Source: Luteibacter rhizovicinus DSM 16549 (GTDB lineage: Bacteria > Pseudomonadota > Gammaproteobacteria > Xanthomonadales > Rhodanobacteraceae). From it: 64,000 nt of DNA. Both the position numbers and the translations under genes were made by a program. The notes below the pieces were generated by a model. The model saw only the letters and a list, made by a program, of their open reading frames with translations. It had not been told where the DNA came from and ran no database searches. Numbering within the stretch: the first letter of the stretch is position 1; each line of letters begins with the position of its first letter. The stretch is from contig NZ_CP017480.1 of assembly GCF_001887595.1 (NCBI RefSeq), positions 1,736,001 through 1,800,000 of the forward strand. Direction: 5' to 3'. Shown here piece after piece: positions 17,093 through 26,424 of this stretch.

Positions 17093-19066
17093 ATGCGTTC
17101 TGATTCTTCGGCCCCGGGCGTCCTGCGCCAGCGTTTTCGGCCCCTGTTGTGGTTCGGCGTCCTGTTCGTCGGCGTGGCTTTCCTGGTCCGCCTCATCCTG
17201 CTGATCAAGACCGGACACGAGATCCCCCGCGAGCCGGGCAAGTGGTTGTACCTGTTTGCCGTGGGCCTGGCCTACGACCTGTTCACCTTCCTCTACTTCG
17301 CCTGGCCGATGCTGCTGGTGCTCTGGCTGCTACCGCGCCGGGCCTACCTGTCGACCTGGGGCCACCGGATCTTCCTGGGTTTCTGTTTCGTTCTGACGTT
17401 CGCAGTGTTGTACCTGGGCGCCGCCGAGCTGGTCTTCTGGGGTGAGTTCAGCGCCCGCTTCAACTTCATCGCCGTGGACTATCTGGTCTACACGCACGAA
17501 GTGGTCGGCAACATCCAGGAGTCCTACCCGATCGTCACCTGGTCGCTGCTGCTGTTGCTGGCGACGGTGCTGGTGCTCTTCTTCAGCCGTCGCACGCTCC
17601 GGGCCCGGGATGGCGGTTCACGTTTTGCCGGTCGCTCGGCCGTGGTCGGGGTCTGGCTGGTGCTGACCGTGGCGGTGAGCTTCGCCGTGGACGGTTCGAT
17701 GAAGGATCGTTCCACCAACAACTACGTGAACGAACTGGCCGGCAACGGCATCTACCAGTTCTTCGCCGCGTTCCGGAACAACGAGCTGGATTATGCGAAG
17801 TACTATCCGACGATTCCCGACGACCAGGCCTTCAGCAACCTGCGCGAGCTGGTGAAGACGTCCAATGCCACGTTCACCAGCAACGATCCGAAGGACATCA
17901 CGCGGACGATCACCGCCGATGGCGCCGAGAAGAAGTTGAATGTGGTGCTGATCAGCGTGGAGAGCCTGTCCGGCGATTACGTCGAAGGCCTCAACGTGAG
18001 CAAGCACATGGGGCTCACGCCCAACCTCGACGCGCTGGCCGCGAAGAGCCTGTTCTTCACCCAGCTCTATGCCAACGGCACGCGCACGGTGCGCGGGCTC
18101 GAAGCCTTGTCGCTGTCCGTGCCGCCGACGCCGGGCGAGTCCATCGTCAAGCGCCCGGGTAACGAGAACCTCAATTCGCTGGCCGACGTGTTCAATGGGA
18201 AGGGCTATACCTCCGAGTTCGTCTACGGCGGTTACGGTTACTTCGACAACATGAACCACTTCTTCGCCAGCAATGGCTATACGGCGGTCGACCGCAACGT
18301 CATCAACAGCAAGGACATCCACGCCGAGAACGTCTGGGGCGTGGCCGACGAGGATCTGTTCACCCTCGTGATGAAGCGGATGGACGCGTCGTACGCAAAG
18401 GGCAAGCCGTACTTCGGTCATGTCATGACCACGTCGAACCACCGGCCGTACACCTTCCCCGAAGGTCGCGTAAATGCGAAGCAGGGCGCGCGGAACTCCG
18501 CCGTGCGCTACACCGACTGGGCGATCGCCGATTTCCTCAAGCGGGCATCGACCAAGCCGTGGTTCGACGACACCATCTTCGTGATCACCGCCGACCACTG
18601 TGCAAGCAGCGCCGGCAAGACCAGCCTGCCGGTGGACAAGTACCACATCCCGCTTTTCATCTATTCGCCCAAGCACATCGCGCCGGGTCGCGTCGATCGC
18701 CTGATGAGCCAGATCGATATTCCGCCCACCGTGCTCGGCCTGTTGAACTTCAGCTACACCTCGCACTTCTACGGCTACGACCTGTTCAAGCTGGAGCCGG
18801 GCCGTGAGCGTACGTTCCTGAGCACGTACCAGGAGCTCGGCTACATGCGCGACGGTCGTCTTACCTCGCTGATCCCGCGCGAGCCGGTGAAGGAGATGAC
18901 ACCCGACCTGGTCTCGGGCGATGCCACCGTCGCGAAGGCCAATCCGGTCGATGCGAAGGATGCGATCACGTACTACCAGACAGCCGCCTACCTGTTCACC
19001 AAGGGGCTGATGACGAAAAAGGGCGCTGCCGGGACGGCACCTCCCACGCCCCCCGCGGCCCCCTAG
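17093..19066 (+). CDS. LTA synthase-family sulfatase-fold membrane protein
   Basis: Inner-membrane enzyme of the alkaline-phosphatase superfamily, likely a phosphoglycerol or phosphoethanolamine transferase acting on envelope glycans. Five hydrophobic segments occupy residues 1-210. The periplasmic catalytic domain follows, with metal-binding ESLSGDY, the probable Thr nucleophile in NGTRTVRGLEAL, a histidine in TSNHRPYTFP, and D-H in ITADHC. It ends in an Ala/Pro tail. A GAGG ribosome site precedes the ATG. Divergent from mprF-virJ, which places two envelope-charge functions together. The donor and acceptor are not deducible; OpgB-like glucan modification is one possibility. Confidence 0.85.
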   Translation: MRSDSSAPGVLRQRFRPLLWFGVLFVGVAFLVRLILLIKTGHEIPREPGKWLYLFAVGLAYDLFTFLYFAWPMLLVLWLLPRRAYLSTWGHRIFLGFCFVLTFAVLYLGAAELVFWGEFSARFNFIAVDYLVYTHEVVGNIQESYPIVTWSLLLLLATVLVLFFSRRTLRARDGGSRFAGRSAVVGVWLVLTVAVSFAVDGSMKDRSTNNYVNELAGNGIYQFFAAFRNNELDYAKYYPTIPDDQAFSNLRELVKTSNATFTSNDPKDITRTITADGAEKKLNVVLISVESLSGDYVEGLNVSKHMGLTPNLDALAAKSLFFTQLYANGTRTVRGLEALSLSVPPTPGESIVKRPGNENLNSLADVFNGKGYTSEFVYGGYGYFDNMNHFFASNGYTAVDRNVINSKDIHAENVWGVADEDLFTLVMKRMDASYAKGKPYFGHVMTTSNHRPYTFPEGRVNAKQGARNSAVRYTDWAIADFLKRASTKPWFDDTIFVITADHCASSAGKTSLPVDKYHIPLFIYSPKHIAPGRVDRLMSQIDIPPTVLGLLNFSYTSHFYGYDLFKLEPGRERTFLSTYQELGYMRDGRLTSLIPREPVKEMTPDLVSGDATVAKANPVDAKDAITYYQTAAYLFTKGLMTKKGAAGTAPPTPPAAP

Positions 19067-19080
19067 GCCTCGCCGCAAAC

Positions 19081-19163
19081 TGTAGGAGCCGATTCATCGG
19101 CGATCCCGCGGCAGCGGGCCAGGACTCGGCGAGCACCCTATCGCCGATGAATCGGGTCCTACA
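19081..19163. repeat. Composite REP pair (REPIN) with central hairpin
   Basis: Forward GTAGGAGC unit (19081-19104), a CCCGC-GGCA-GCGGG hairpin, a linker similar to those near 31 kb and 50.5 kb, then a reverse unit (19141-19163) ending in TCCTACA. Lies between convergent genes. Confidence 0.88.
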
Positions 19164-19177
19164 AGAGCGCGGGGAGC

Positions 19178-20614
19178 TCAGCGTCCGGCGGCGGCGCGTT
19201 CGCGCACTTCCGCGAACGTCCAGTCGCGCACTAGCTCCCCGTTCTCCCACACGGTCACCATGGCCTCTTCCCAACCGGGTTCGAGATCGGCCGGCGCCAG
19301 CGACACGGCGTCATCGGGCAAGGCCACCGTGCGGTAGCTGCCGTATTCGCGGTGACGCACCAAGGTCATGCGGCCGCGCTTGGATATCTTGCCCTGATCG
19401 GTGACGGGATCTTTCCAGACGTCGCGCCATGCGCCGTCGATCCTCGCGGCCGAACACTTGAGTGCGAATTTCTGCGTATCGCGCGTGAGCTTCTGCAGCA
19501 GCGCGCCGCCCATGCCGAAGGCGAGGTTGTCGGCCGAGTAGCCCGCACCGGTGATGCGTTCGAGAATGGCCCGGATGCTTTCCGGATTGACGCCGTCACC
19601 CTGGATCACGCGCACATGGTTGAGCACGCGGAAGCCCTTGCTGTTCGCGGTGCTGCCGAAGGCGTCATTGAGCAGGCTGAGGCAACGATGGACCACTTCG
19701 ACCGGCTCGCCGGAATCCGGCCGCACGATGAGCGTCGCACCGGACGCGATGACCTCCTCGCGCAGCGTCTTGCCCCAGTGCTCGGTGATCGCGTGGTAGA
19801 TGTCGTAGCTGTCCGAGACCACGGCGACGAGCCCGCCGGGTTTCGCGAAGCGCTTGAGCATGTTCCGGTAGGCATCGACTTCGTGCTCGCGGCCCCAACT
19901 GGTGATCGTGCTGTGCTCGGCGGCGGGAATCGAATAGCCGGCCATCGGTTCGCCGTAGAAGACCCGCGCGGCGAGCACGCCCGATACGGTGTCCGTGCCC
20001 ATGAAGTTGACCAGATGCGCCATGCCACCGAGTCCCGCGGACTCGGCGCTGGACACGCCGCGCGCGCCGAAGTCGTGCAGCTTGAAAGCAATCTGCCCGG
20101 CGGGATCGTCGGAGGTCTTTTCCAGGTACTGCAGGATGGTCCGTCGTGCCTGCCAGCTGATCGTCGACACGGTCACCGGATACCACAGGCGCAGCAGCAG
20201 CGTTTCGAGATAGGACGGTAGCCAGGCGGCTGCCGGGTCGGTCGACTCGATGGTCACCAGGGCTTGATGGGTCGGCACGACGCTGCCTTCGGGCACGGCG
20301 CGTATGCGCACGGGCAACCGGCCACCGTGCACGTCGACGATGCGTCGCCAGCCGGGGTCGTTGAAGGGTTCGCCATGCGCGGCGAAAAAATCGCGCGCCG
20401 CGTCCACGTCCGCGTGCGTGACCGGGCGGCCGAGGCGTGATTTCAGGACGGCCTGGAGGCCGAAGAACACCGTGCTCTCGTAGGTACCGCCGCGCGATTC
20501 CACATAGAAGAACGTGGCGTCGGTGCCGGGCGGGTACTGCAGCCAGTGGCTGGCCTTGTAGCTGTCGGTGTCGAGGATGGGGTTGTCGAGGTAGGACATG
20601 CCGTGGGTCGTCAT
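19178..20614 (-). CDS. nadV: Nicotinamide phosphoribosyltransferase (NAMPT)
   Basis: Makes nicotinamide mononucleotide from nicotinamide and PRPP, the first step of nicotinamide salvage to NAD. The match to the NAMPT family runs the full length: DTDSYKASHWLQYP near the start, KLHDFGARGVSS, the catalytic-His motif IPAAEHSTITSWG, VSDSYDIY, RPDSGEPV, VIQGDGVN, GGALLQKLTRDTQKF and KDPVTDQGK. This is the NAMPT branch, not the PncB nicotinate branch. Of three clustered in-frame ATGs (20626, 20614, 20599) I chose 20614 because GGGGG lies at a usable distance. No nadM/NMN adenylyltransferase-type gene is adjacent. Confidence 0.9.
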   Translation of the reverse strand: MTTHGMSYLDNPILDTDSYKASHWLQYPPGTDATFFYVESRGGTYESTVFFGLQAVLKSRLGRPVTHADVDAARDFFAAHGEPFNDPGWRRIVDVHGGRLPVRIRAVPEGSVVPTHQALVTIESTDPAAAWLPSYLETLLLRLWYPVTVSTISWQARRTILQYLEKTSDDPAGQIAFKLHDFGARGVSSAESAGLGGMAHLVNFMGTDTVSGVLAARVFYGEPMAGYSIPAAEHSTITSWGREHEVDAYRNMLKRFAKPGGLVAVVSDSYDIYHAITEHWGKTLREEVIASGATLIVRPDSGEPVEVVHRCLSLLNDAFGSTANSKGFRVLNHVRVIQGDGVNPESIRAILERITGAGYSADNLAFGMGGALLQKLTRDTQKFALKCSAARIDGAWRDVWKDPVTDQGKISKRGRMTLVRHREYGSYRTVALPDDAVSLAPADLEPGWEEAMVTVWENGELVRDWTFAEVRERAAAGR

Positions 20615-20640
20615 GACCCACAGCATACCCCCGGCGTCAC

Positions 20641-21342
20641 TTACGCCGCGCTGTCGACCAGCACCAGCTCGGCATCGGCCGAGGCGGTGATGCGCAGCGT
20701 GGTCTCGTCGCGGATCGCGGCGCCGTCGCCCTTGTTGAGCGTCTTGCCGTTGATCTCGACCGAGCCTTCGGCCGGGACCATGTACGCGAAGCGACCCTCA
20801 CCCAGCGTGTATTCCACGGTCTCGCCGGCCTTCACGCTGGCGCCGAGGACGCGCGCGTCAGTGCGGATCGGCAGGGCGTCGCCATCACCGGGCATGCCGC
20901 TGGCCAGGGTGACGAACTGGCCCGAACGTGCGCCCTTCGGGAACGGACGGGTACCCCACGACGGCGCCTTGCGCTCACCGTCAGGAATGATCCAGATCTG
21001 GAAGATGCGGGTGGCTTGCGGCTCGGCGTTGTACTCGGCGTGGCGGATGCCGGTGCCGGCGCTCATCACCTGGACGTCGCCCGCCTCGGTACGGCCCTTG
21101 TTGCCCAGGCTGTCCTCGTGGGTGATCGCACCTTCACGGACATACGTGATGATCTCCATGTCCGAATGCGGGTGTGGCGGAAACCCGGTGCCGGCGGCGA
21201 TGGTGTCGTCGTTCCAGACGCGCAGCGCGCCCCAGCCCATCCGCTTCGGATCGTTGTACGAGGCGAAGGAGAAATGATGCTTCGCGTCGAGCCAACCGTG
21301 GTTGGCACCGCCAAGACTATTGAAGCTGCGGACGTCGATCAT
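20641..21342 (-). CDS. Pirin family protein (bicupin, quercetinase-like)
   Basis: Cupin protein of the pirin/YhhW family, with a metal site formed by HPHSDME and GIRHAEYN in the N-terminal cupin. Some members are quercetin dioxygenases or redox sensors. The start at 21342 has a strong ribosome site (GGGGGAGC). A much longer frame reaching 22149 is rejected because it overlaps the YhbW-like gene. At 233 residues it is of family length. The gene diverges from the flavin monooxygenase gene across about 200 bp that contains a repeated decamer. Confidence 0.9.
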   Translation of the reverse strand: MIDVRSFNSLGGANHGWLDAKHHFSFASYNDPKRMGWGALRVWNDDTIAAGTGFPPHPHSDMEIITYVREGAITHEDSLGNKGRTEAGDVQVMSAGTGIRHAEYNAEPQATRIFQIWIIPDGERKAPSWGTRPFPKGARSGQFVTLASGMPGDGDALPIRTDARVLGASVKAGETVEYTLGEGRFAYMVPAEGSVEINGKTLNKGDGAAIRDETTLRITASADAELVLVDSAA

Positions 21343-21428
21343 GTGAAGCTCCCCCGGAATTACCGGACTGGGTGAGTGGATCGGTGTATTTTCCTCTCCG
21401 CCAGCGGGCCGTGGAGCATCGTTCCGCC

Positions 21429-21501
21429 GAACGGATTGTTTCCCTGGAATCGCTTGTGAGGGTTGCAAACCGCCCCCTCGCCGCCCATCTGGAACGGATT
21501 G
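21429..21501. promoter_or_regulatory. Repeated decamer in pirin/yhbW intergenic region
   Basis: The decamer GAACGGATTG occurs twice in the same direction (21429-21438 and 21492-21501), 63 bp apart, in the divergent region between pirin and the YhbW-like gene. It could be a pair of operator half-sites. Confidence 0.3.
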
Positions 21502-21540
21502 GCGGTTCGCCCGCCTCCCCCTTTCAAGAGGTGTCTGCGG

Positions 21541-22548
21541 ATGATTCCGTTCTCGGTACTCGACCTGTCCCCGGTAGCGCGCGGTTCCAACCCCGGTGAA
21601 TCGCTGCGCAACTCGCGCGATCTCGCCCAGCACGCCGAAGCCCTGGGTTTCCATCGCTACTGGCTGGCCGAGCACCACAACATGACCGGCATCGCCAGCG
21701 CGGCCACCTCGGTCGTGATCGGTTTCATCGCCGAAGGCACCAAGACGATCCGCGTCGGCTCGGGCGGGATCATGTTGCCGAACCATGCGCCGCTGGTGAT
21801 CGCCGAGCAGTTCGGCACGCTGGCGTCGCTCTATCCGGGGCGCATCGACCTCGGCCTTGGTCGCGCGCCGGGCACCGACCAGGGAACGGCGCGCGCCCTG
21901 CGCCGTTCCATGGGCCCCAGCGACGACCGCTTCCCCGACGACGTGCAGGAGCTGCAGCTGTTCCTCGGCCCGCAACAGCCGGGGCAGACGGTGCGTGCCG
22001 TGCCGGGCATGGATACCCATGTGCCGCTGTGGTTGCTCGGGTCCAGCCTGTTCAGTGCGCAGCTCGCCGCGCACCTCGGCCTGCCATTCGCGTTCGCCTC
22101 GCACTTCGCGCCCGACATGATGATGAAGGCGCTCGAGGTGTACCGGCACATGTTCCGTCCGTCCGCGGTGCTCGACAAGCCGTACGCGATGCTCGGTATC
22201 AACGTGGTCGCCGCGGAAACCGATGCCGAAGCGCGTCGCCTGTTCACCTCACAGCAGCAGGCGTTCTGGAACCTGCGCCGTGGGGCGCCGGGCCAGCTGC
22301 CGCCGCCGGTGCATTCGATGGACGGTGTATGGACGCCGATGGAGAAGGCGCAGGTGGATCACGCGCTGTCCTGCGCCGTGGTCGGCTCGCCAGACACGGT
22401 GCGTGATGGCCTCGCCGAGTTCATCGAACGCACGGGCGCGGACGAACTCATCATCACCGCGCAGATCTTCGACCATGCGGCACGTAAGGAGTCGTATTCG
22501 ATCGTCGCCGCCCAGCATGCGAAGCTCGCCGAGCGGTCGGCGGCCTGA
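21541..22548 (+). CDS. LLM-class flavin-dependent oxidoreductase (YhbW-like)
   Basis: Luciferase-like monooxygenase of the E. coli YhbW type, expected to use reduced FMN. Characteristic stretches are [39 protein letters not shown] and [17 protein letters not shown]. The protein is 335 residues, the length of YhbW. The ATG at 21541 follows AAGAGGTG; an upstream in-frame extension from 21463 has no family support. The substrate is unknown. A PIN-domain gene begins 4 nt after its stop, suggesting one transcript. Confidence 0.92.
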   Translation: MIPFSVLDLSPVARGSNPGESLRNSRDLAQHAEALGFHRYWLAEHHNMTGIASAATSVVIGFIAEGTKTIRVGSGGIMLPNHAPLVIAEQFGTLASLYPGRIDLGLGRAPGTDQGTARALRRSMGPSDDRFPDDVQELQLFLGPQQPGQTVRAVPGMDTHVPLWLLGSSLFSAQLAAHLGLPFAFASHFAPDMMMKALEVYRHMFRPSAVLDKPYAMLGINVVAAETDAEARRLFTSQQQAFWNLRRGAPGQLPPPVHSMDGVWTPMEKAQVDHALSCAVVGSPDTVRDGLAEFIERTGADELIITAQIFDHAARKESYSIVAAQHAKLAERSAA

Positions 22549-22552
22549 TCGC

Positions 22553-23005
22553 ATGCGCGTCGTGCTGGACACCAATGTCTGTCTCGACGCCTTCGTGTTC
22601 GACGATCCACGCGCCGCGACACTCGTCGCGGCGCTCGCCGCGGGTACGGTCGAAGCGGTGACACGCGTGGATTGCCGCGACGAATGGCTGGGCGTCCTGG
22701 CGTATCCGGCGTTGAAACTCGATGAAGCGCAGCGCGAGGAAGCGGTGTCGCGTTTCGATCGGCTGGTGACGTTGCTGGACGGTTCCGGGTTGGACGAGGC
22801 TGGCGCGACGCCGGGTGCGTCACCTGGCGTGGCGTTACCGAGGTGCCGCGATCCGGACGATCAGAAGTTCCTGGAGCTTGCCGCGGCATCGGGCGCGAGC
22901 GTGTTGTTCTCGCGCGATGCGGAAGTGCTTAGGCTGGCGCGACGGACGGCGCGCGATGGCTTGTTCGCGATCATGAAGCCTGAGGAGTGGTCTGGGGTGT
23001 TGTAG
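22553..23005 (+). CDS. PIN-domain protein, putative VapC-like toxin
   Basis: 150-residue PIN-fold protein of the COG1569/PF13470 type, with acidic residues expected to bind metal: LDTNVCLDAF (D6, D11), CRDEW and RDPDDQKFLELA, then SRDAEVL. Family members are putative ribonuclease toxins. It starts 4 nt after the YhbW-like gene and has no visible antitoxin gene on either side, so it is an orphan or has another role. Its TAG stop lies inside the first GTAGGAGC of a REP cluster. Confidence 0.85.
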   Translation: MRVVLDTNVCLDAFVFDDPRAATLVAALAAGTVEAVTRVDCRDEWLGVLAYPALKLDEAQREEAVSRFDRLVTLLDGSGLDEAGATPGASPGVALPRCRDPDDQKFLELAAASGASVLFSRDAEVLRLARRTARDGLFAIMKPEEWSGVL

Positions 23006-23152
23006 GAGCCGGCTATGCCGGCGATCCCTGCGAAGCGTGGCGATGATTCCGCGACGAAACCTGGCCCGCTGCCGCGGGATCGCCGATGAATCGGCTCCTA
23101 CAAATCTAGGCAAGACCCTGCTCCCTGTGGGAGCCGATTCATCGGCGATGCT
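23001..23152. repeat. REP cluster, three units
   Basis: Forward GC-stem unit (23001-23025), a reverse unit preceded by the CCGCTGCCGCGGG hairpin (about 23067-23102), and another forward unit (23126-23152). It fills the space between the PIN gene and a convergent LysR gene. Confidence 0.88.
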
Positions 23153-24055
23153 CTACGTCCCCCAGCGCCACTCGTCCTTCAATCGCTCCGCACAGAAATC
23201 CACAAAGCGCCTCACCTTCGGCGCCAGGTGCTGCGCGTTCGCATACACGGCCTGCAACGGCGCAGCAGGAATCGCGTAATCGGGCAACACGCGCACCAGG
23301 CGCCCGCTGCCGAGATCGTCGCCGACATCCCAGATCGATTTCTGCACGATGCCTCCGCCCGCAAGGGCCAGCGTGTGAGCGGCCTCGCCGTCATTAGTGA
23401 TGAAGGCGGGACTGACGCGTACCGAGACAGGCTCGCCCGCATGCTGGAAATGCCACTCGCGGGTGGGTTGCTCGCCGAACACGATGCAGTCATGACTGGC
23501 CAGGGCCACGGGCTCGGCCGGCAGGCCGCGCCGTGCAAGATAGGAAGGCGCCGCGCACAGCACGCGAAAATTAGGTGCCAGCGAACGGGCGATCATCGAC
23601 GAGTCGGCCAGGCTGCCGAAGCGGATGGCCAGGTCCACGCCTTCGTCGACGATATCCACCAGGGCGTCGGTGAGTGTGAGATGCACGCTGAGTCCGGGAT
23701 GCTCCAGGCGGAAGGCCACCGTGAGCGGTGCGATCCGGCGACGTCCGAACGCCCGTGGCGCGGTCACTCGCAGTACGCCAGCGACCGCATCGCGGCTGCG
23801 CGACACCGCCGCCTCGGCCTCCTGCACTTCGGCCAGGATGCGTACGCAGCGGGCATGGAAGGCCTCGCCCTCCTCGGTCAGCGACTGCCGTCGCGTGGTG
23901 CGCTGGAGCAGGCGGACGCCAAGCCGTGTTTCCAGCGCACTCAGGCGCTTGCTCACCACGGCCAGGGAGAGGTCGAGTTCACGGGCCGCGCCGGAAAGGC
24001 TGCCCGCCGAAACGATGCGGGCGAACACAGTCAGCTCCAACAGGTTGTCGATCAT
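23153..24055 (-). CDS. LysR family transcriptional regulator
   Basis: Typical 300-residue LysR protein: winged-helix DNA-binding N-terminus (FARIVSAGSLSGAARELDLS, then LQRTTRRQSLTEEGE) and a periplasmic-binding-type effector domain (GVDLAIRFGSLADSS). It diverges from the adjacent SDR gene (starts about 100 bp apart) and most likely controls that gene and itself. Effector unknown. Confidence 0.93.
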   Translation of the reverse strand: MIDNLLELTVFARIVSAGSLSGAARELDLSLAVVSKRLSALETRLGVRLLQRTTRRQSLTEEGEAFHARCVRILAEVQEAEAAVSRSRDAVAGVLRVTAPRAFGRRRIAPLTVAFRLEHPGLSVHLTLTDALVDIVDEGVDLAIRFGSLADSSMIARSLAPNFRVLCAAPSYLARRGLPAEPVALASHDCIVFGEQPTREWHFQHAGEPVSVRVSPAFITNDGEAAHTLALAGGGIVQKSIWDVGDDLGSGRLVRVLPDYAIPAAPLQAVYANAQHLAPKVRRFVDFCAERLKDEWRWGT

Positions 24056-24157
24056 TCTTCGGCCCCGGGCAAGAGTCTTTCGGCGTCACGAGCCTTTGTC
24101 GGCTCTCGGGCAAGGATCATAGTGTTCCCACCTTCTTCCCGCTTGCAGAGGCTCACC

Positions 24158-24868
24158 ATGTTCTCCTTCACGAACCAGGACGTCCTAGTGGTCGGCGGCA
24201 GCTCCGGTATCGGCCTGGCCACCGCAAAGGCCTTCGCCGCGGCCGGTGCGCGCGTCACCATCGCCTCGCGTTCCGGCGAGAAGCTGGCGGCGGCGCTGAA
24301 GGAGATCGGCGACGGCTCACGGTCCCAGGTGCTGGACACGGGCGACGCGCTGGCGGTCGAGAGCTTCCTGGCCGCGCATACCTGGAACCACGTCGTGGTG
24401 TCGGCGGCAAAGACGCCGAGCGGTCCCGTGCGTCAGTTGTCCCTGGAAGATGCGCACACCGCCATGGAGAGCAAGTTCTGGGGTGCGTATCGCGTCGCCC
24501 GCGCGGCGCGGATCCGCGACGGGGGCTCGCTGACGATCGTCTCGGGTTTCCTTTCGGTCCGGCCGAGCGCCACGTCGGTGTTGCAGGGGGCGATCAACGC
24601 GGCGCTTGAGAGCCTGGTGCGCGGCATGGCCCTCGAATTCTCGCCGGTACGCGTCAACGCCGTATCGCCCGGCATGATCCGCACACCGCTTTGGAGCGGC
24701 ATGGATGACGACAAGCGCGAAGCGATGTTTGCCGCGGTGGCCGAAAAGCTTCCGGCGAAGCGCGCCGGCGAGCCCGAAGACATCGCCAACGCCGTTCTCT
24801 ACGCCGCAGCGACGCCGTTCACCACGGGCTCGACGATCGTCGTGGACGGAGGCGGTTCCATCGCCTGA
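24158..24868 (+). CDS. Atypical SDR family protein lacking Tyr/Lys
   Basis: Rossmann short-chain dehydrogenase fold with nucleotide motif GGSSGIG (13-19) and the conserved RVNAVSPGMIRTPLW loop and VVDGGGSIA end. The usual YxxxK is replaced: the aligned segment reads QGAIN (Q143, N147). The NNAG motif is replaced by SAAK. S129 remains. So nucleotide binding is likely, but classical dehydrogenase chemistry is doubtful. The ATG at 24158 gives 236 residues; the longer in-frame extension overlaps the divergent LysR gene. Likely regulated by that LysR. Confidence 0.85.
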   Translation: MFSFTNQDVLVVGGSSGIGLATAKAFAAAGARVTIASRSGEKLAAALKEIGDGSRSQVLDTGDALAVESFLAAHTWNHVVVSAAKTPSGPVRQLSLEDAHTAMESKFWGAYRVARAARIRDGGSLTIVSGFLSVRPSATSVLQGAINAALESLVRGMALEFSPVRVNAVSPGMIRTPLWSGMDDDKREAMFAAVAEKLPAKRAGEPEDIANAVLYAAATPFTTGSTIVVDGGGSIA

Positions 24869-24880
24869 GGCGCGGACGCT

Positions 24881-25528
24881 TCAGTCCACCGGCACCAGGG
24901 CGATGAAGTTACGCAGGCTGTAATAGCGGTCGTGCTGCGGCCAGTCCACCGAGGCGACGGCCTTGTGCCCGGCGGCCCAGGGCTCGTTGTCGAGCAACAC
25001 TTCGACCTGGGTCTTGCCGTCACCGACGTTGCCGTAGAACACGCGGATCCAGTGGACGTCGTTGGTCAGGGGTGCCGTGGAAATCGCCGCTTCCAGGGCG
25101 GAAAGGCCGTCCTCGGGTATTTCCATGGGGGCGTCTTTCTCCCCGCGCAGCGTGAAGTCGCCGATGTACGCGTTGAAGCGATGCATGCCCGCGGTCAGTT
25201 CATGCACGGCGAGCTTGTCCTTGTTCACCGTATGCCAGCAGGCCGCCAGGACGACGTGGAAATCGTTGCGCGCAAAACTGTCCAGCGCGTCGCGACAACC
25301 GGCCTTGCCGCCGCCGACACCGCCGAAGCTTTCCTCGATGGTCCGCTCCTCGTCGAGCACGATATCGAGGTCCAGGCGACCCATGCCACCGTCCTTGCCT
25401 TCGTGCCAGATGCCGCGCAGGGCCGGGTAGTCGTCGCCTTCGGTGAGCAACCAGTCTTCGTCGGGCTCGAGTGCCACGCCGTGCTCGGCGAAAAGGTCGA
25501 TGAGGGTGTTCTGGATGAGACGGTCCAT
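24881..25528 (-). CDS. Conserved hypothetical protein (DUF6348-like)
   Basis: Soluble acidic 215-residue protein without signal peptide or membrane segment. It starts MDRLIQNTLIDLFAEHG and contains several Trp/His-rich stretches (LAACWHTVNKDKL; DVHWIRVFYGN; SVDWPQHDRYYSL). The pattern recalls DUF6348, but I hold that name loosely. It converges on the SDR gene with 12 bp between stops and lies 27 nt downstream of the DUF72 gene on the same strand, so the two are probably co-transcribed. Confidence 0.7.
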   Translation of the reverse strand: MDRLIQNTLIDLFAEHGVALEPDEDWLLTEGDDYPALRGIWHEGKDGGMGRLDLDIVLDEERTIEESFGGVGGGKAGCRDALDSFARNDFHVVLAACWHTVNKDKLAVHELTAGMHRFNAYIGDFTLRGEKDAPMEIPEDGLSALEAAISTAPLTNDVHWIRVFYGNVGDGKTQVEVLLDNEPWAAGHKAVASVDWPQHDRYYSLRNFIALVPVD

Positions 25529-25555
25529 GGGTCGTCCGTTTGGAAAAGAGGGAGA

Positions 25556-26386
25556 TTATGCGTTGTCGACGAGTTTGCCGAGCGCCACGGCGGCCGCCGG
25601 GTTACGCTCCTTGGCCGCCGAGATGAAATAGACGAAGACGTCCCGGGGCGCGCCCTTGGCCAATGCCTCGCCCACATGAGGCAGATCCAGGGGATCGCCA
25701 CCGGCTGCCCACGTGCCGGCGTGTTTCGCCCAGGTCTTCAGTTCCTTCGCCGGATAGCCGTTCTTCTCGGTAGCCCGGCTGCCCATCAGGCGCGCATATA
25801 CGAAGGGCCCGGTGAGGTCGGCGAAGGAAGGATGCTCGGGCGAATCGGTGAACACGGTGGCCACGCCGCGGTCGCGCGCCAACTCGAGCCAGCGTTCGTC
25901 CATGAAACTCTCGTTACGCACTTCCACCGCATGCCGCAGCGTCATGCCGCCGGCTTTCTCGGGAAGCAGGTCGAGGAAGGCCGCCATGTCGTCGGGGTCG
26001 AAGACGCGCGTGGCCAGGAACTGCCAGAGGATCGGGCCGAGACGGTCGCCGAGCGCACTGGCGCCGTCGACAAACCGTTCGATCCGCTCGCCTGCCGTGG
26101 CTAGCTGTTTCGTCTGCACGATATGGCGCGGTGCCTTGACCGAGAAGACAAAGCCTTCGGGCGTTTCCGCAGCCCATTTTCGGTACGTCGCCGCATCCGG
26201 GGCACGGTAGTAAGTGCCGTTGATCTCGATGGCGGTGACGTGCCGGCTGGCGTATTCCAGCTCGCGCTTCTGCACCAGGTCGTCCGGGTAGAACACCCCA
26301 CGCCATGGCGCGAAGACCCAGCCACCCATCCCGGTGCGGATCGTGCCGGGGGTCTTCGCCTTCGTGCTGTCGCGCGGGGTCGCCAT
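25556..26386 (-). CDS. DUF72 family protein (YecE-like)
   Basis: TIM-barrel-like DUF72 protein of 276 residues, with GMGGWVFAPWRGVFYP, the YYRAP segment, VFSVKAPRHIVQ, LGPILWQFLA, and HAVEVRNESF then FVYARLMGS. The function of the family is not established. The start at 26386 is chosen because the longer frame to 27016 lies over the divergent response-regulator gene. Only 51 bp separate the two divergent starts, so their promoters overlap. Confidence 0.88.
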   Translation of the reverse strand: MATPRDSTKAKTPGTIRTGMGGWVFAPWRGVFYPDDLVQKRELEYASRHVTAIEINGTYYRAPDAATYRKWAAETPEGFVFSVKAPRHIVQTKQLATAGERIERFVDGASALGDRLGPILWQFLATRVFDPDDMAAFLDLLPEKAGGMTLRHAVEVRNESFMDERWLELARDRGVATVFTDSPEHPSFADLTGPFVYARLMGSRATEKNGYPAKELKTWAKHAGTWAAGGDPLDLPHVGEALAKGAPRDVFVYFISAAKERNPAAAVALGKLVDNA

Positions 26387-26424
26387 GGGTCGATGCTCGC
26401 AAGGTCGGAGTGCAGGCCGTGTCG

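Noticed and set aside
20641..22149. Pirin frame extended to 502 codons
   Set aside because: The extension lies antisense to the YhbW-like gene; the ribosome site and family length favour 21342.
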